A DNA stretch of 64,000 nucleotides, taken from contig NZ_JH600070.1 in assembly GCF_000245015.1 (NCBI RefSeq), positions 4,038,780 to 4,102,779 of the forward strand, in the 5' to 3' direction. This document shows, one piece after another, positions 9,502 to 17,837 of this stretch. The stretch's first letter is position 1; every line of letters begins with the position of its first letter. The notes under the pieces were generated by a model. The model was not told where the DNA came from. It did not search any database and saw only the letters and a program-made list of their open reading frames with translations. Made by a program: the position numbers and the translations under genes. This DNA is from Beggiatoa alba B18LD. GTDB lineage: Bacteria > Pseudomonadota > Gammaproteobacteria > Beggiatoales > Beggiatoaceae.

Positions 9502-10443
9502 ATGCAAATTACTCGCTATCAAGCAGGTCAAGAAGCGCAAATTTTAACCCTATTCGAGCAAACATTCGGCAAGCCACTGTCACTGGCTTATTGGCAATGG
9601 CGATTTTTACAAAATCCTGTTTATAGCCCTTTGATTTATCTCATGTGGGATGATGAGTTGCTGGTTGGGCATTATGCTGCTAGCCCCTGTTATTTGAATC
9701 TGGAAGGAACGCCGATTTTATCCGCGCTGTCTATGACGACGATGACACACCCGCAATATAATGGGCGGGGCATTTTTACCGATTTAGCCCAACAGTTTTA
9801 TAGCGACATGCAACAGGCAGGATTTAGCAGTATTTGGGGGTTTCCGAATCGAAATTCGCACTATGGTTTTATTAAAAAATTAGCTTGGCATAATTTAAAT
9901 CTTCTTCCAACTTTAACCTTAGCAACTCAAGGGTTAAAAACGACACAAGCTAGCGTGTTGATTCAACCGATTAGCCAATTTACCGCGCAACATGCAGACA
10001 CTTATCGAACGTTTTGCCAAGCATTTCCTGTCAGTGTGCATAAATCCAGCGATTTTTTAACGTGGCGTTATCTACAAAATCCAAGCAATCACTATACAAT
10101 TTTTAGCTGTTCTGACCACGAACAAACCTATTTTGCAGTGACTAAGTTGTATCAAACGGCAGAAACGCGGGCCGTTGATATTGTTGAATGTATTTTTCCT
10201 GCGGATGAAAGCCTCTTGCTTGCCTTGCTGAATCAAATCGTTACGTTTTATCACCCTATCACGCAGATTAATGGCTGGGTCTCTTTGCAAGACGCACTCT
10301 ATTTGCCATTAGAAAAAATCGGTTTTATTCCGACCTTGCCGTTAACCTATTTAGGCGTTCGTGCTTTTGGGGAATCGTATCAATCTGCCCTCTACAATGC
10401 CCAACACTGGCGCGTCAGTATGGGAGATTCTGATGTGTTTTAA
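9502..10443 (+). CDS. GNAT-family N-acetyltransferase
   Basis: 313 residues. Residues 1-150 show a GNAT fold, with the acetyl-CoA-binding segment HPQYNGRGIFTDLA near residue 93 (QxxGxG/A-like loop) and FPNRNSHYGFIKKL after it. The C-terminal half (about 170-300) looks like a second, degenerate GNAT-like module. A good ribosome-binding site (AAGGGGAGA) precedes the ATG. Its stop is 3 bp before an NeuC-type epimerase gene, so the pair is an operon and the substrate is probably an amino sugar nucleotide; that last point is inference from context. Confidence 0.75.
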   Translation: MQITRYQAGQEAQILTLFEQTFGKPLSLAYWQWRFLQNPVYSPLIYLMWDDELLVGHYAASPCYLNLEGTPILSALSMTTMTHPQYNGRGIFTDLAQQFYSDMQQAGFSSIWGFPNRNSHYGFIKKLAWHNLNLLPTLTLATQGLKTTQASVLIQPISQFTAQHADTYRTFCQAFPVSVHKSSDFLTWRYLQNPSNHYTIFSCSDHEQTYFAVTKLYQTAETRAVDIVECIFPADESLLLALLNQIVTFYHPITQINGWVSLQDALYLPLEKIGFIPTLPLTYLGVRAFGESYQSALYNAQHWRVSMGDSDVF

Positions 10444-10446
10444 CCA

Positions 10447-11616
10447 ATGAAAACAAACATGAAAAAAATTATTTTTGTCACAGGAGCTCGCTCCGAATAT
10501 GACTTACTTTATTCTGTGCTAAAAAAATTGAATCAATTAGCAGAGATAGACTTATCTATCTTAGTAACAGGTGCACATTTATCGGAACAATTTGGTAAAA
10601 CCCTTGTCCATATTGAACAAGATGGATTTAAAATTGCAGATAAAGTTTATAATCTTGTTGATACCAATGAAAAAATTGGGCGAGTTATTTCTTTAGGGCA
10701 TCAAATCCCTGCCTTTGCACAAACGTTTATCCGCCTTAAACCTGATGTAGTCATGGTCGCGGGTGATAGAGAAGAAGCGATTTCTACAGCGATTACTGCA
10801 GCTTATATGGGAATTGTGGTTGCGCATTTTTTCGGCGGCGATATTGCTAAAGATGGAAATATTGATAATTCAGTCCGTTATGCAACCTCTAAATTTGCGC
10901 ATTTACATTTCACCACGCATCCTGCTCATGCAGATGTGTTACGTCGCTTAGGGGAAGAGCCAGAGAGAATCTTTGTTGTCGGAAATCCTGCCTTAGACCG
11001 CTTTTTAGAAACGCCTGTTTTAGACCGACAGGCTTTATCAACAGCCTTACAGTTTGATATTACTCAAGGTAATTATTTAGTCTTAGTGCAACATGCCATT
11101 ATCACGGAATATGCACAATCAGCAGTTAATATTCGTCAAACCTTAGATGCTATTGTCGCAACGGGTTGTAACTGTTTGATTAATTACCCAAATTCTGATG
11201 CGGGGAATTATGAAATTATTAAGGCTTATCAAGAATATGCGCAGAAGTATCCACAATTATTTCTTTTTCAGAACTTAGAGCGCACGCTATTTATTAATGT
11301 CTTGCGTCATGCAGCTTGTTTAGTCGGCAATTCCAGTTTAGGCATTTTAGAAGCACCTAGTTTGGGTTTACCTGTTGTCAATGTTGGCTCTCGGCAACGA
11401 GGGCGTTTAAATGCAGGTAATGTGATTTTTACAGATTATGATACAACGCAGATTTTAGCCGCAATTCAACAATCACTATTTGATATGGCATATCGCCAAT
11501 CTATTAAGAATATTGTAAATCCTTATGGTGATGGGCACAGTGCGGAAAAGATAGTAACGATTTTAAAAAATCTGGTTATTGATGAAAAAGTAATATACAA
11601 GAATATTACTTATTAA
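10447..11616 (+). CDS. neuC: UDP-N-acetylglucosamine 2-epimerase, hydrolysing (NeuC-type)
   Basis: Expected to convert UDP-GlcNAc (or a 2,4-diacetamido analogue, as LegG does) to the ManNAc-type sugar plus UDP, the entry step to sialic or legionaminic acids. The 389 residues match NeuC (391). Seen: KIIFVTGARSEYDLL at the N-terminus, VAGDREE near residue 105, FFGGDIAKDGNIDN, VVGNPALDRF near 180, and VGNSSLGILEAPSLGLPVVNVGSRQ.GR near 295-320, the UDP-binding signature of the GT-B fold. Start is either ATG 10447 or ATG 10459. No sialic or legionaminic acid synthase is nearby. Confidence 0.85.
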   Translation: MKTNMKKIIFVTGARSEYDLLYSVLKKLNQLAEIDLSILVTGAHLSEQFGKTLVHIEQDGFKIADKVYNLVDTNEKIGRVISLGHQIPAFAQTFIRLKPDVVMVAGDREEAISTAITAAYMGIVVAHFFGGDIAKDGNIDNSVRYATSKFAHLHFTTHPAHADVLRRLGEEPERIFVVGNPALDRFLETPVLDRQALSTALQFDITQGNYLVLVQHAIITEYAQSAVNIRQTLDAIVATGCNCLINYPNSDAGNYEIIKAYQEYAQKYPQLFLFQNLERTLFINVLRHAACLVGNSSLGILEAPSLGLPVVNVGSRQRGRLNAGNVIFTDYDTTQILAAIQQSLFDMAYRQSIKNIVNPYGDGHSAEKIVTILKNLVIDEKVIYKNITY

Positions 11617-11662
11617 CCTGAGTTTGATGAGTAACTTTTTTTGTCTGAATCGGGATTCACAG

Positions 11663-11926
11663 TATAGTAAACGTACTATAAAACAATGCCGAGGACTGCC
11701 AGTCCTAAATTTAAATCACTTTATGATAACCTGAGTTTGGCGAGTTTTATAAAATAAAACAGAGACCTGCTAGATTTTAAAAACCTAGCAGGTCTGTCGG
11801 AGCACGCGAAAAGGGTTGAAGGACTGGCAGAGATTATTCTCTTGTTTTTCATCTGGATTCACCAGACAAGCTGTTGTCTTTTTTAAAAGAATCTCGCCGA
11901 ACTCGCGTTATGATATGTTTACTATA
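11663..11926. mobile_element. TATAGT-type element split by a 182-bp AACCTGAG-type element
   Basis: Left end TATAGTAAACGTACTATAAA at 11663 and right end ATGTTTACTATA at 11915-11926 belong to one TATAGT-family element. Between them lies a second element, 11728-11909, with ends AACCTGAGTTTGGCGAG and, in reverse, AACGCGAGTTCGGCGAG. The pentamer ATGAT occurs on both sides of it (11723-11727 and 11910-11914), a target-site duplication. The inner element carries the CCTGCTAG hairpin at 11765-11793. A 21-bp fragment of the TTGTCTGAATC repeat precedes at 11641. Confidence 0.75.
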
Positions 11927-11947
11927 TGTCACCAAGAGACTGGCGCA

Positions 11948-12565
11948 ATGAAACCAACTAATGAACCCATTGCAGTACAGCCAAAAAAAATACCTTCCAA
12001 AATCAGCTGGTTGATAGTAGCTTTTATTGTGTTTGTGTTGGGGGCGATTGTGTGTGGTACAGGTTCTGCTACCGCAGTATTTTTTGCCGCCGCGCTGACC
12101 TTGCCAGCAGTGTTGAGTAAGAGACGGGCTGAAAGTGCATTTGGCGTTTTGCTGTTATGTTTTTGCTTAGGTATTGGGTCAGTGATTTATTCCAAACAGA
12201 ACGAAAATCCATCTTCTTATTGGAATTATCTAAAACGCGCTAAAGTGAATTTATCATTGAGTATATTGGAACAACTAAAATCTCCCGTGGAAGCCTTTTA
12301 TGCGGCGCAACATGCTTGTCCTAACCCAAAAGAAATAGGCATTGCAATTACCAACAAGTATGTAGAAAACATCGTGCATACTCATCTCTCTGATGATAAA
12401 AAATGTCTCTACACCGCCTTCTTAAAAACCGATGCTGGTTTTGATGCCAACGCCACACTGGGATTGGTGTATCTGTCTGAATCACGAACTTGGAGTTGCA
12501 AGAATGCGGATACTGGTACAACCACGCTCAATCCTATTTACCTGCCATTTAAGTGTAAAAATTAA
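11948..12565 (+). CDS. polytopic membrane protein with pilin-like C-terminal domain
   Basis: 205 residues from ATG 11948; the reading frame is open further upstream but that part is repeat DNA (the inner element ends at 11909), so the long frame is not the gene. Three hydrophobic segments lie at about residues 21-40, 42-60 and 68-88. The remaining ~110 residues read like the globular part of a type IV pilin: a helix with SPVEAFYAAQHACP, a TNKYVENI strand, and a C-terminal disulfide-type loop with WSC ... LNPIYLPFKC, compare KYLPxxC ends of pilins. There is no prepilin peptidase site, so it would not be a normal pilin subunit. Function unknown. Confidence 0.6.
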   Translation: MKPTNEPIAVQPKKIPSKISWLIVAFIVFVLGAIVCGTGSATAVFFAAALTLPAVLSKRRAESAFGVLLLCFCLGIGSVIYSKQNENPSSYWNYLKRAKVNLSLSILEQLKSPVEAFYAAQHACPNPKEIGIAITNKYVENIVHTHLSDDKKCLYTAFLKTDAGFDANATLGLVYLSESRTWSCKNADTGTTTLNPIYLPFKCKN

Positions 12566-12595
12566 CCCCAGTTTTGCGAGATTTCATAAATGAAA

Positions 12596-13083
12596 TATAG
12601 TAAACGTACCACAAAGTGATTTAAATTTAACGCGAGTACGGCGAGTTTCTTTTAAAAAGACAACAGCTTGAATGTTGTAGGGTGGAATAGCGAAGCGTAT
12701 TCCACCTTGAAATTCTGCAAAAACTGAGCAAAAAAAGATTATAAATCGTATGGTGGAATACGCTTTGCTATTCCACACCTGAGTTCGGCGAGTTTCTTAT
12801 AAAAAGACAACAATTTGTCTGAATCAGGATTTTCAGGATTAACAGGATTAGCAGGATTTAAAACCCTCAAACCAAAAAGTCAGGTGAATCACACTTTTTA
12901 ATTCTGCTAATTCTGAAAATTCTGTGAATTCTGATTCAGACAAAAAAAGACCTGCTAGGTTTTTAAAACCTAGCAGGTCTCTGTTTTATTTTATAAAACT
13001 CGCCGAACTCGGGTTAAATTTAGGACTGGCAGTCCTCACAGGATTGCCAGTCCTCGGTATCGTTTTATAGTACGGTTACTATA
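12596..13083. mobile_element. TATAGT-type element split by a 387-bp AACCTGAG-type composite element
   Basis: Outer element: left arm 12596-12628, right arm 13016-13083 ending in TTACTATA. Inner element 12629-13015 starts AACGCGAGTACGGCGAG and ends CTCGCCGAACTCGGGTT. The hexamer AAATTT is duplicated at the junctions (12623-12628 and 13016-13021). The inner element holds a GGTGGAATAGCGAAGCG inverted-repeat segment (about 12675-12775), a TTGTCTGAATC inverted repeat (12815-12943) and the CCTGCTAGG hairpin (12948-12980), whose minus-strand T-run would terminate rpiA. The outer right end overlaps the rpiA stop codon. Confidence 0.75.
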
Positions 13084-13744
13084 CAACTAATTTTTTAACC
13101 CCGTTATCAGTGCCTAACAGTAATACATCGGCGGGACGATGGGCGAATAAACCATTTTCAACTACGCCCACAATGCTATTAATAGCGGTTTCTAACTTTA
13201 ACGGTTCGCTAATATTCAGATTATAAACATCTAAAATCATATTGCCGTTATCTGTCGTAAAGCCTTCCCGCCACATAGGATTACCGCCTAACTTCACCAA
13301 CTGACGCGCAACATAACTGCGTGCCATCGGAATCACTTCAACAGGCAAATAGAATTTTTGTCCTAATTGATTCACTAATTTGCTTTCATCCGCAATACAA
13401 ATAAATTTAGCACTGGCAGCCGCAACGATTTTTTCACGGGTTAACGCACCACCGCCCCCTTTAATTAACTGCAAAAGATGTGTTGCTTCATCTGCACCAT
13501 CAACATAAATCGATAATTCGCCTACACCGTTTAAATTTAAGACAGGAATACCATGTGATTTTAAACGGTCTGCTGTCGCTTGGGAGCTTGCAACAGCTCC
13601 CTCAATTTGCGATTTCATTTTTGCTAATTCATCAATAAAACAATTTGCGGTGCTTCCTGTACCGACTCCAATCACCGTATTCGGCTCAACATACTCCAAT
13701 GCTGCTTTAGCAACTTGCTGTTTTTTCTCTTCAGCTGTCAGCAT
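13079..13744 (-). CDS. rpiA: ribose-5-phosphate isomerase A
   Basis: Interconverts ribose 5-phosphate and ribulose 5-phosphate in the pentose phosphate pathway. From ATG 13744 the protein has 221 residues, the normal family size (about 219). An AAGGA ribosome-binding sequence sits 6 nt upstream, so the longer open frame to 13867 is not used. Visible motifs are [10 protein letters not shown] near residue 24, VDGADEAT with the catalytic aspartate, and [11 protein letters not shown]. The TAG stop (13079-13081) lies inside the terminal inverted repeat of the neighbouring mobile element, so the element has fixed the end of the gene. Confidence 0.95.
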   Translation of the reverse strand: MLTAEEKKQQVAKAALEYVEPNTVIGVGTGSTANCFIDELAKMKSQIEGAVASSQATADRLKSHGIPVLNLNGVGELSIYVDGADEATHLLQLIKGGGGALTREKIVAAASAKFICIADESKLVNQLGQKFYLPVEVIPMARSYVARQLVKLGGNPMWREGFTTDNGNMILDVYNLNISEPLKLETAINSIVGVVENGLFAHRPADVLLLGTDNGVKKLVV

Positions 13745-13972
13745 AATTTCCTTACCTCGTTGCAATTGATGCGATAAAACATAAATAAATAGGGTATTGT
13801 CTTGCCTATTTAGAATCAATCTACTGATAATAAAAAATATTTCCCCAAAACTATCAACAACCATCATACCGTTTAAGCAATTTTAAACTGTAGTATTTTT
13901 TGCTTTTTATCTAACTACAGTAAAATAAGCCGTTTTCTGACCAACTTTGCATATCCCATTGAGGCTGTACTT

Positions 13973-14704
13973 ATGCGTTTATCCCGCTTTTACCTCCCGC
14001 TTTCCCTCTCCCCTCTCACCCGCATTGACCTTCCTAAAGAGGTCTTACACTACATGCTAAACGTCTTACGCTTGCGAGAAGGCGATAAATTGAGGGTTTT
14101 TAATGGTGAAGGTGGAGAATATGATGCTTGTTTAGTTGATGTTGGTAAAAAAAATGCCCGTTTACACGTTGGCGAATGGCACACAATAGAGCGTGAATCC
14201 CCTTTAAAATTAACACTGGTACAAGCAATTTCACGCACAGAACACATGGATTATGCCCTGCAAAAAGCGGTTGAATTAGGCGTGAATACCATTGTACCGA
14301 TTATGACAGAACGCAGTGTCAGACTAGACCCTATCACCGCAAATAAACGCGCCCAACATTGGCAAAAAATTCTCATCAGTGCGTGCGAACAATCAGGACG
14401 TAATCGCTTACCAACATTACATGCTGTCACCACCTTAGAAAACTATCTTTCTGAGCCACTGAACGAACTCGCCTATATCCTTTCCCCAACCGCTCATTAT
14501 CCCTTACCACTACAATTAGAAACGCCACCCACGACATTACGCATAGTGATTGGTGCAGAAGGCGGATTTACCACAACTGAAGTTAATACCGCAGAACAGG
14601 CAGGTTATAAAGCCATTAGTTTAGGCTCACGCATCCTCCGCACAGAAACCGCAACCATCACGATTCTAGCGATTTGCCAAGCACTTTATGGCGATTTAGC
14701 TTGA
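13973..14704 (+). CDS. rsmE: 16S rRNA m3U1498 methyltransferase
   Basis: Methylates N3 of U1498 in 16S rRNA using S-adenosylmethionine. Its 243 residues match E. coli RsmE. It has an N-terminal PUA-like domain (about 1-72) and a SPOUT domain with the trefoil-knot motifs [25 protein letters not shown] and [12 protein letters not shown]. The 3' end overlaps the convergent tsaD gene by 19 bp, so the two transcripts must overlap. Confidence 0.97.
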   Translation: MRLSRFYLPLSLSPLTRIDLPKEVLHYMLNVLRLREGDKLRVFNGEGGEYDACLVDVGKKNARLHVGEWHTIERESPLKLTLVQAISRTEHMDYALQKAVELGVNTIVPIMTERSVRLDPITANKRAQHWQKILISACEQSGRNRLPTLHAVTTLENYLSEPLNELAYILSPTAHYPLPLQLETPPTTLRIVIGAEGGFTTTEVNTAEQAGYKAISLGSRILRTETATITILAICQALYGDLA

Positions 14705-15720
14705 TAAGTTTCATCAATCGCGGTCATTAACCAGCGAGGGCGGGCATTAAAATCAAGTGTATTTGACTGTCCCGCTTGTAAGCGCAAACATCCCGCTAAC
14801 GCAATCATCGCACCATTATCCGTACAAAACTCGATACGCGGATAAAACACTTGAATGCGCAAACTTTTCCCCAATGCTTGCAACTGTTGACGCAAGCGTT
14901 TATTTGCACCAACGCCCCCCGCAATCACTAACCGCTGTAAGCGCGTTTCCTGCAATGCCCGTCGACATTTAATCACTAAGGTGTCGACAATCGCGTCCTC
15001 AAAGGCGCGGGCAATATCGGCACGAACCTGTTCGCTAGGATTTTCCTGCGCTTGCCACGTTGTCAAAACCTGCGTTTTTAAGCCACTAAAACTGAAATCT
15101 AAACCTGCCCGATTTGTCATCGGACGCGAAAAATGAAACATTTCAGGTCGTCCCTGCTCCGCTAACCGTGCTAAAGCAGCACCACCGGGATAACCAAGCC
15201 CCAATAATTTTGCAGTTTTATCAAATGCCTCGCCCGCTGCATCATCTACCGATTCCCCCAATAACTGATACTGCCCAATCCCTCGCACCGCGACTAATTG
15301 CGTATGTCCACCAGAAACTAACAAGGCTAAAAATGGAAAAATTGGCGCAGGTGTTTCTAACATTGGTGCTAATAAATGCCCTTCTAAATGATGCACCCCA
15401 ATAGCAGGCACACCCCATGCCCACGCCAAACTACGCCCAACAGAAGCCCCAACCAATAACGCACCAATCAAACCAGGGCCAGCGGTATAAGCAACACCAT
15501 CAATCTGCTCGCGCTGTGTACCTGTTTTCTGCAATAAATCGGTTAATAAAGGAATGATTTTGCGTACATGGTCACGAGAGGCTAATTCAGGAACAACCCC
15601 GCCATACTGTGCATGGAGTTCGACTTGACTATATAATTCATGTCCTAACAACCCCTGTTCACTGTCATACAGCGCAACCCCAGTTTCATCACAAGACGTT
15701 TCGATACCTAACACACGCAT
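14686..15720 (-). CDS. tsaD: tRNA N6-adenosine threonylcarbamoyltransferase
   Basis: Transfers the threonylcarbamoyl group to A37 of tRNAs reading ANN codons, with TsaB and TsaE. 344 residues, normal length. The N-terminus [18 protein letters not shown] is diagnostic; the metal-binding histidines are in [10 protein letters not shown], and the ASKHA nucleotide-binding motifs [19 protein letters not shown] and [10 protein letters not shown] follow. It is convergent with rsmE and divergent from the LOG-family gene. Identification is secure. Confidence 0.98.
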   Translation of the reverse strand: MRVLGIETSCDETGVALYDSEQGLLGHELYSQVELHAQYGGVVPELASRDHVRKIIPLLTDLLQKTGTQREQIDGVAYTAGPGLIGALLVGASVGRSLAWAWGVPAIGVHHLEGHLLAPMLETPAPIFPFLALLVSGGHTQLVAVRGIGQYQLLGESVDDAAGEAFDKTAKLLGLGYPGGAALARLAEQGRPEMFHFSRPMTNRAGLDFSFSGLKTQVLTTWQAQENPSEQVRADIARAFEDAIVDTLVIKCRRALQETRLQRLVIAGGVGANKRLRQQLQALGKSLRIQVFYPRIEFCTDNGAMIALAGCLRLQAGQSNTLDFNARPRWLMTAIDETYQAKSP

Positions 15721-15807
15721 AATTGAACAATCACTAAAAGAGAAAAGGCGTAGTGTATAGCGCGCTCACACTTTGCGCTATACATCCAATTCATGAGGGA
15801 TATCAGC

Positions 15808-16392
15808 ATGACAACACTCAAAAGCATCAGCGTATTCACAGGGGCAAATAAAGGGAGCCATCCCAATTACAGCCACGCCGCCCAATCTTTAGGCAAAGCT
15901 CTTGTTAAGCAAGATATTACTTTGATTTATGGCGGAGGAAATATTGGTTTAATGGGCGTATTAGCCGATAGCGTCTTAAATGCGGGCGGGCGAGTCATCG
16001 GCGTAATCCCTGAATTTCTCGTTGCTAAAGAAGTGGCACATCAAGGACTAACAGAATTAATCATCGTCAACAGTATGCACGAACGCAAAGCCAAGATGAT
16101 GGAACTATCAGATGCTTTTATTGCCATGTCAGGTGGATGGGGCACATTAGATGAGTTATTCGAAGTCCTGACATGGTCACAATTAGGGTTACATCATAGC
16201 CCTTGTGGCTTATTAAATATTGCGGGCTATTTTGGTTATTTATTAGAATTCCTAGAACATAGCGTTGCGCAAGGATTTCTAAGAAGCGAACACTTAGAAA
16301 GTTTATTAGTCGAAGAAAAACCTGAACGTTTATTACAAGCTTTGAGCAACTACCACGCCCCGACTATTGAGAAATGGATTGATAGGGTTTAA
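15808..16392 (+). CDS. LOG-family nucleoside monophosphate phosphoribohydrolase
   Basis: Member of the LOG/TIGR00730 family, which hydrolyses nucleoside monophosphates (cytokinin-type or AMP) to base and ribose 5-phosphate. 194 residues from ATG 15808, chosen because GAGGGA lies 6-7 nt upstream; an in-frame ATG at 15793 lacks such a site. Seen: VFTGANKGSHPNY, YGGGNIGLMG, and MHERKAKMMELSDAF with the catalytic arginine. The usual PGGxGTxxE motif reads SGGWGTLDE, so proline is replaced by serine while the glycines, threonine and acidic residues remain. Activity probably persists. Confidence 0.85.
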   Translation: MTTLKSISVFTGANKGSHPNYSHAAQSLGKALVKQDITLIYGGGNIGLMGVLADSVLNAGGRVIGVIPEFLVAKEVAHQGLTELIIVNSMHERKAKMMELSDAFIAMSGGWGTLDELFEVLTWSQLGLHHSPCGLLNIAGYFGYLLEFLEHSVAQGFLRSEHLESLLVEEKPERLLQALSNYHAPTIEKWIDRV

Positions 16393-16397
16393 AAAAC

Positions 16398-16577
16398 TTG
16401 TCTGAATCAGGATTTTCAGAATTAACAGGATTTAAACCCCTTAAACCAAGAAATTAATGCGAATCACGCTTTTTAATTCGGCTAATTCTGAAAATTCTGT
16501 GAATTCTGATTCAGACAAAAAAGGACCTGTTAGGTTTTGAAAACCTAGCAGGTCTCTGTTTTGTTTTATAAATCTCG
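16398..16577. repeat. repeat island: TTGTCTGAATC inverted repeat plus CCTGCTAGG hairpin
   Basis: The TTGTCTGAATC repeat (16398-16517) is a long imperfect inverted repeat built of AGGATT units on one side and AATTCT units on the other. The CCTGCTAGG hairpin (16523-16554) follows, with a T-run on the minus strand that makes it the probable terminator of cydABX. The fragment of the AACCTGAG-type end stops exactly at the cydX stop codon. Confidence 0.7.
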
Positions 16578-16679
16578 CTAATCTTTCTCCAAACTTTCCT
16601 GAGCTTCCAACCACAACACATTAATAATTCCCAACGAACAGGCAAGTGCAGTGCCTAACATCCACGCAAAATACCACAT
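16578..16679 (-). CDS. cydX: cytochrome bd oxidase accessory subunit CydX
   Basis: A 33-residue single-pass membrane protein that stabilises the haem site of cytochrome bd oxidase. The sequence begins MWYFAWMLGT and continues with a LACSLGI transmembrane segment, matching E. coli CydX (MWYFAWILGT, LACSFGV) nearly residue for residue. It follows cydB with 12 bp spacing and has an AAGGAG ribosome-binding site 8 nt upstream. The stop codon abuts a repeat island, and the C-terminal tail is short. Confidence 0.95.
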   Translation of the reverse strand: MWYFAWMLGTALACSLGIINVLWLEAQESLEKD

Positions 16680-16691
16680 GTTACAATCTCC

Positions 16692-17831
16692 TTAATAAGC
16701 GGAATGTTGATGAGCCTCAATGTGTTGCTCGGTAATTTTGCCACGCAACACTCGATAAACCCAACTGGTATAAAACACTATCAACGGTAAAAAAATCAGG
16801 GTCGCATAGAACATAATCAGCAGGGTTAAATGACTCGACACAGAATCCCAAATAATTAAACTGTGATTCGGATTCACGCTAGAAGGCATGATAAAAGGAA
16901 ACATTGCGCACCCTGCTGTCATAATCACTCCTGCTAACATCACACTACTACTTACAAAAGCCCGCTTTAACTGTTGCCGTTGCGCAAAACGCATTGCTAA
17001 CCCTACGCCCGCAAATGCGCTTATCGGTGCAAGTAAAGTGAGTGGATAAGTGCCGTAATTGTTTAACCACGCCCCAGCCTGCATGGCGACTGTTTTGGCT
17101 AAAGGATTCGGCAATGCGTCGGTTGCTGGCATTGTCAACACTTGATAACCTTGAATACCAAAGATTAACCATAAACCTGCTAATGCAAAACTGCCGATAA
17201 ATAACCAACCAAAAAGCCATGTTGCGCGTTGACTGCGTTCATAAATCGCGCCTTCTGTGCGAATTTGTAAATAAATCGCGCCGTGCATCACTAACATGGA
17301 AAAGCTGACAATGCCCGCTAACAGCGCAAAGGGGTTGAGTAATTGCCAAAAACTGCCCGTATAAAAAGCCCGCAATTCGTCGTCGAAGTAAAACGGCACG
17401 CCTTGCAACAAGTTACCGAACGCCACGCCGAACACAATTGCAGGCACTGTACCACCGATGAATAAACCCCAATCCCATGTTGACCGCCAATAAGGATGTT
17501 TGATTTTACTGCGATAATCAAAGCCAACAGGACGCAAAAATAGCGCGAATAAAACCAGTAATAAGGCAATGTAAAAGCCTGAAAAAGCGACTGCATAAAC
17601 AATTGGCAAAGCCGCAAAAATCGCCCCGCCCGCAGTGATAAACCACACTTGATTGCCTTCCCACGTTGCCCCAATGGCATTAATCACAATCCGCCGTTCT
17701 GTATCGTTGCGTGCCACAAAAGGTAACAGCGTACCAATACCCATATCAAAACCGTCTGTAATTGCAAAACCTATCAGCAAAATGCCAACAAAAAGCCACC
17801 AAATCAGCTTTAAACTTTCATAATCCAACAT
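16692..17831 (-). CDS. cydB: cytochrome bd ubiquinol oxidase subunit II
   Basis: Membrane subunit of the bd-type terminal oxidase, which oxidises quinol and reduces oxygen with high affinity. 379 residues, as in E. coli CydB (379), with about eight to nine transmembrane helices. Signatures are WWLFVGILLIGFAITDGFDMG at the N-terminus (written as family start), GATWEGNQVWFI near residue 52, FRPVGFDYRSK and the late SLIIWDSVSSHLTL. It lies 6 bp after cydA and 12 bp before cydX in one operon. Confidence 0.98.
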   Translation of the reverse strand: MLDYESLKLIWWLFVGILLIGFAITDGFDMGIGTLLPFVARNDTERRIVINAIGATWEGNQVWFITAGGAIFAALPIVYAVAFSGFYIALLLVLFALFLRPVGFDYRSKIKHPYWRSTWDWGLFIGGTVPAIVFGVAFGNLLQGVPFYFDDELRAFYTGSFWQLLNPFALLAGIVSFSMLVMHGAIYLQIRTEGAIYERSQRATWLFGWLFIGSFALAGLWLIFGIQGYQVLTMPATDALPNPLAKTVAMQAGAWLNNYGTYPLTLLAPISAFAGVGLAMRFAQRQQLKRAFVSSSVMLAGVIMTAGCAMFPFIMPSSVNPNHSLIIWDSVSSHLTLLIMFYATLIFLPLIVFYTSWVYRVLRGKITEQHIEAHQHSAY

Positions 17832-17837
17832 GATTTT

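Noticed and set aside
11816-11947. Longer N-terminus for the pilin-like membrane protein
   Set aside because: The upstream open frame is the coding-like passage through the AACCTGAG-type element and TATAGT-type end; the same bases occur at other repeat loci, so ATG 11948 is the sensible start.
12584-12778. Open reading frame of 64 codons on the minus strand
   Set aside because: It lies wholly in repeat DNA with copies elsewhere and has no protein-like features.
12815-12943. CRISPR-like array suggested by repeated AGGATT units
   Set aside because: Units are 9-10 bp with no spacers, arranged as inverted arms; there are no cas genes.
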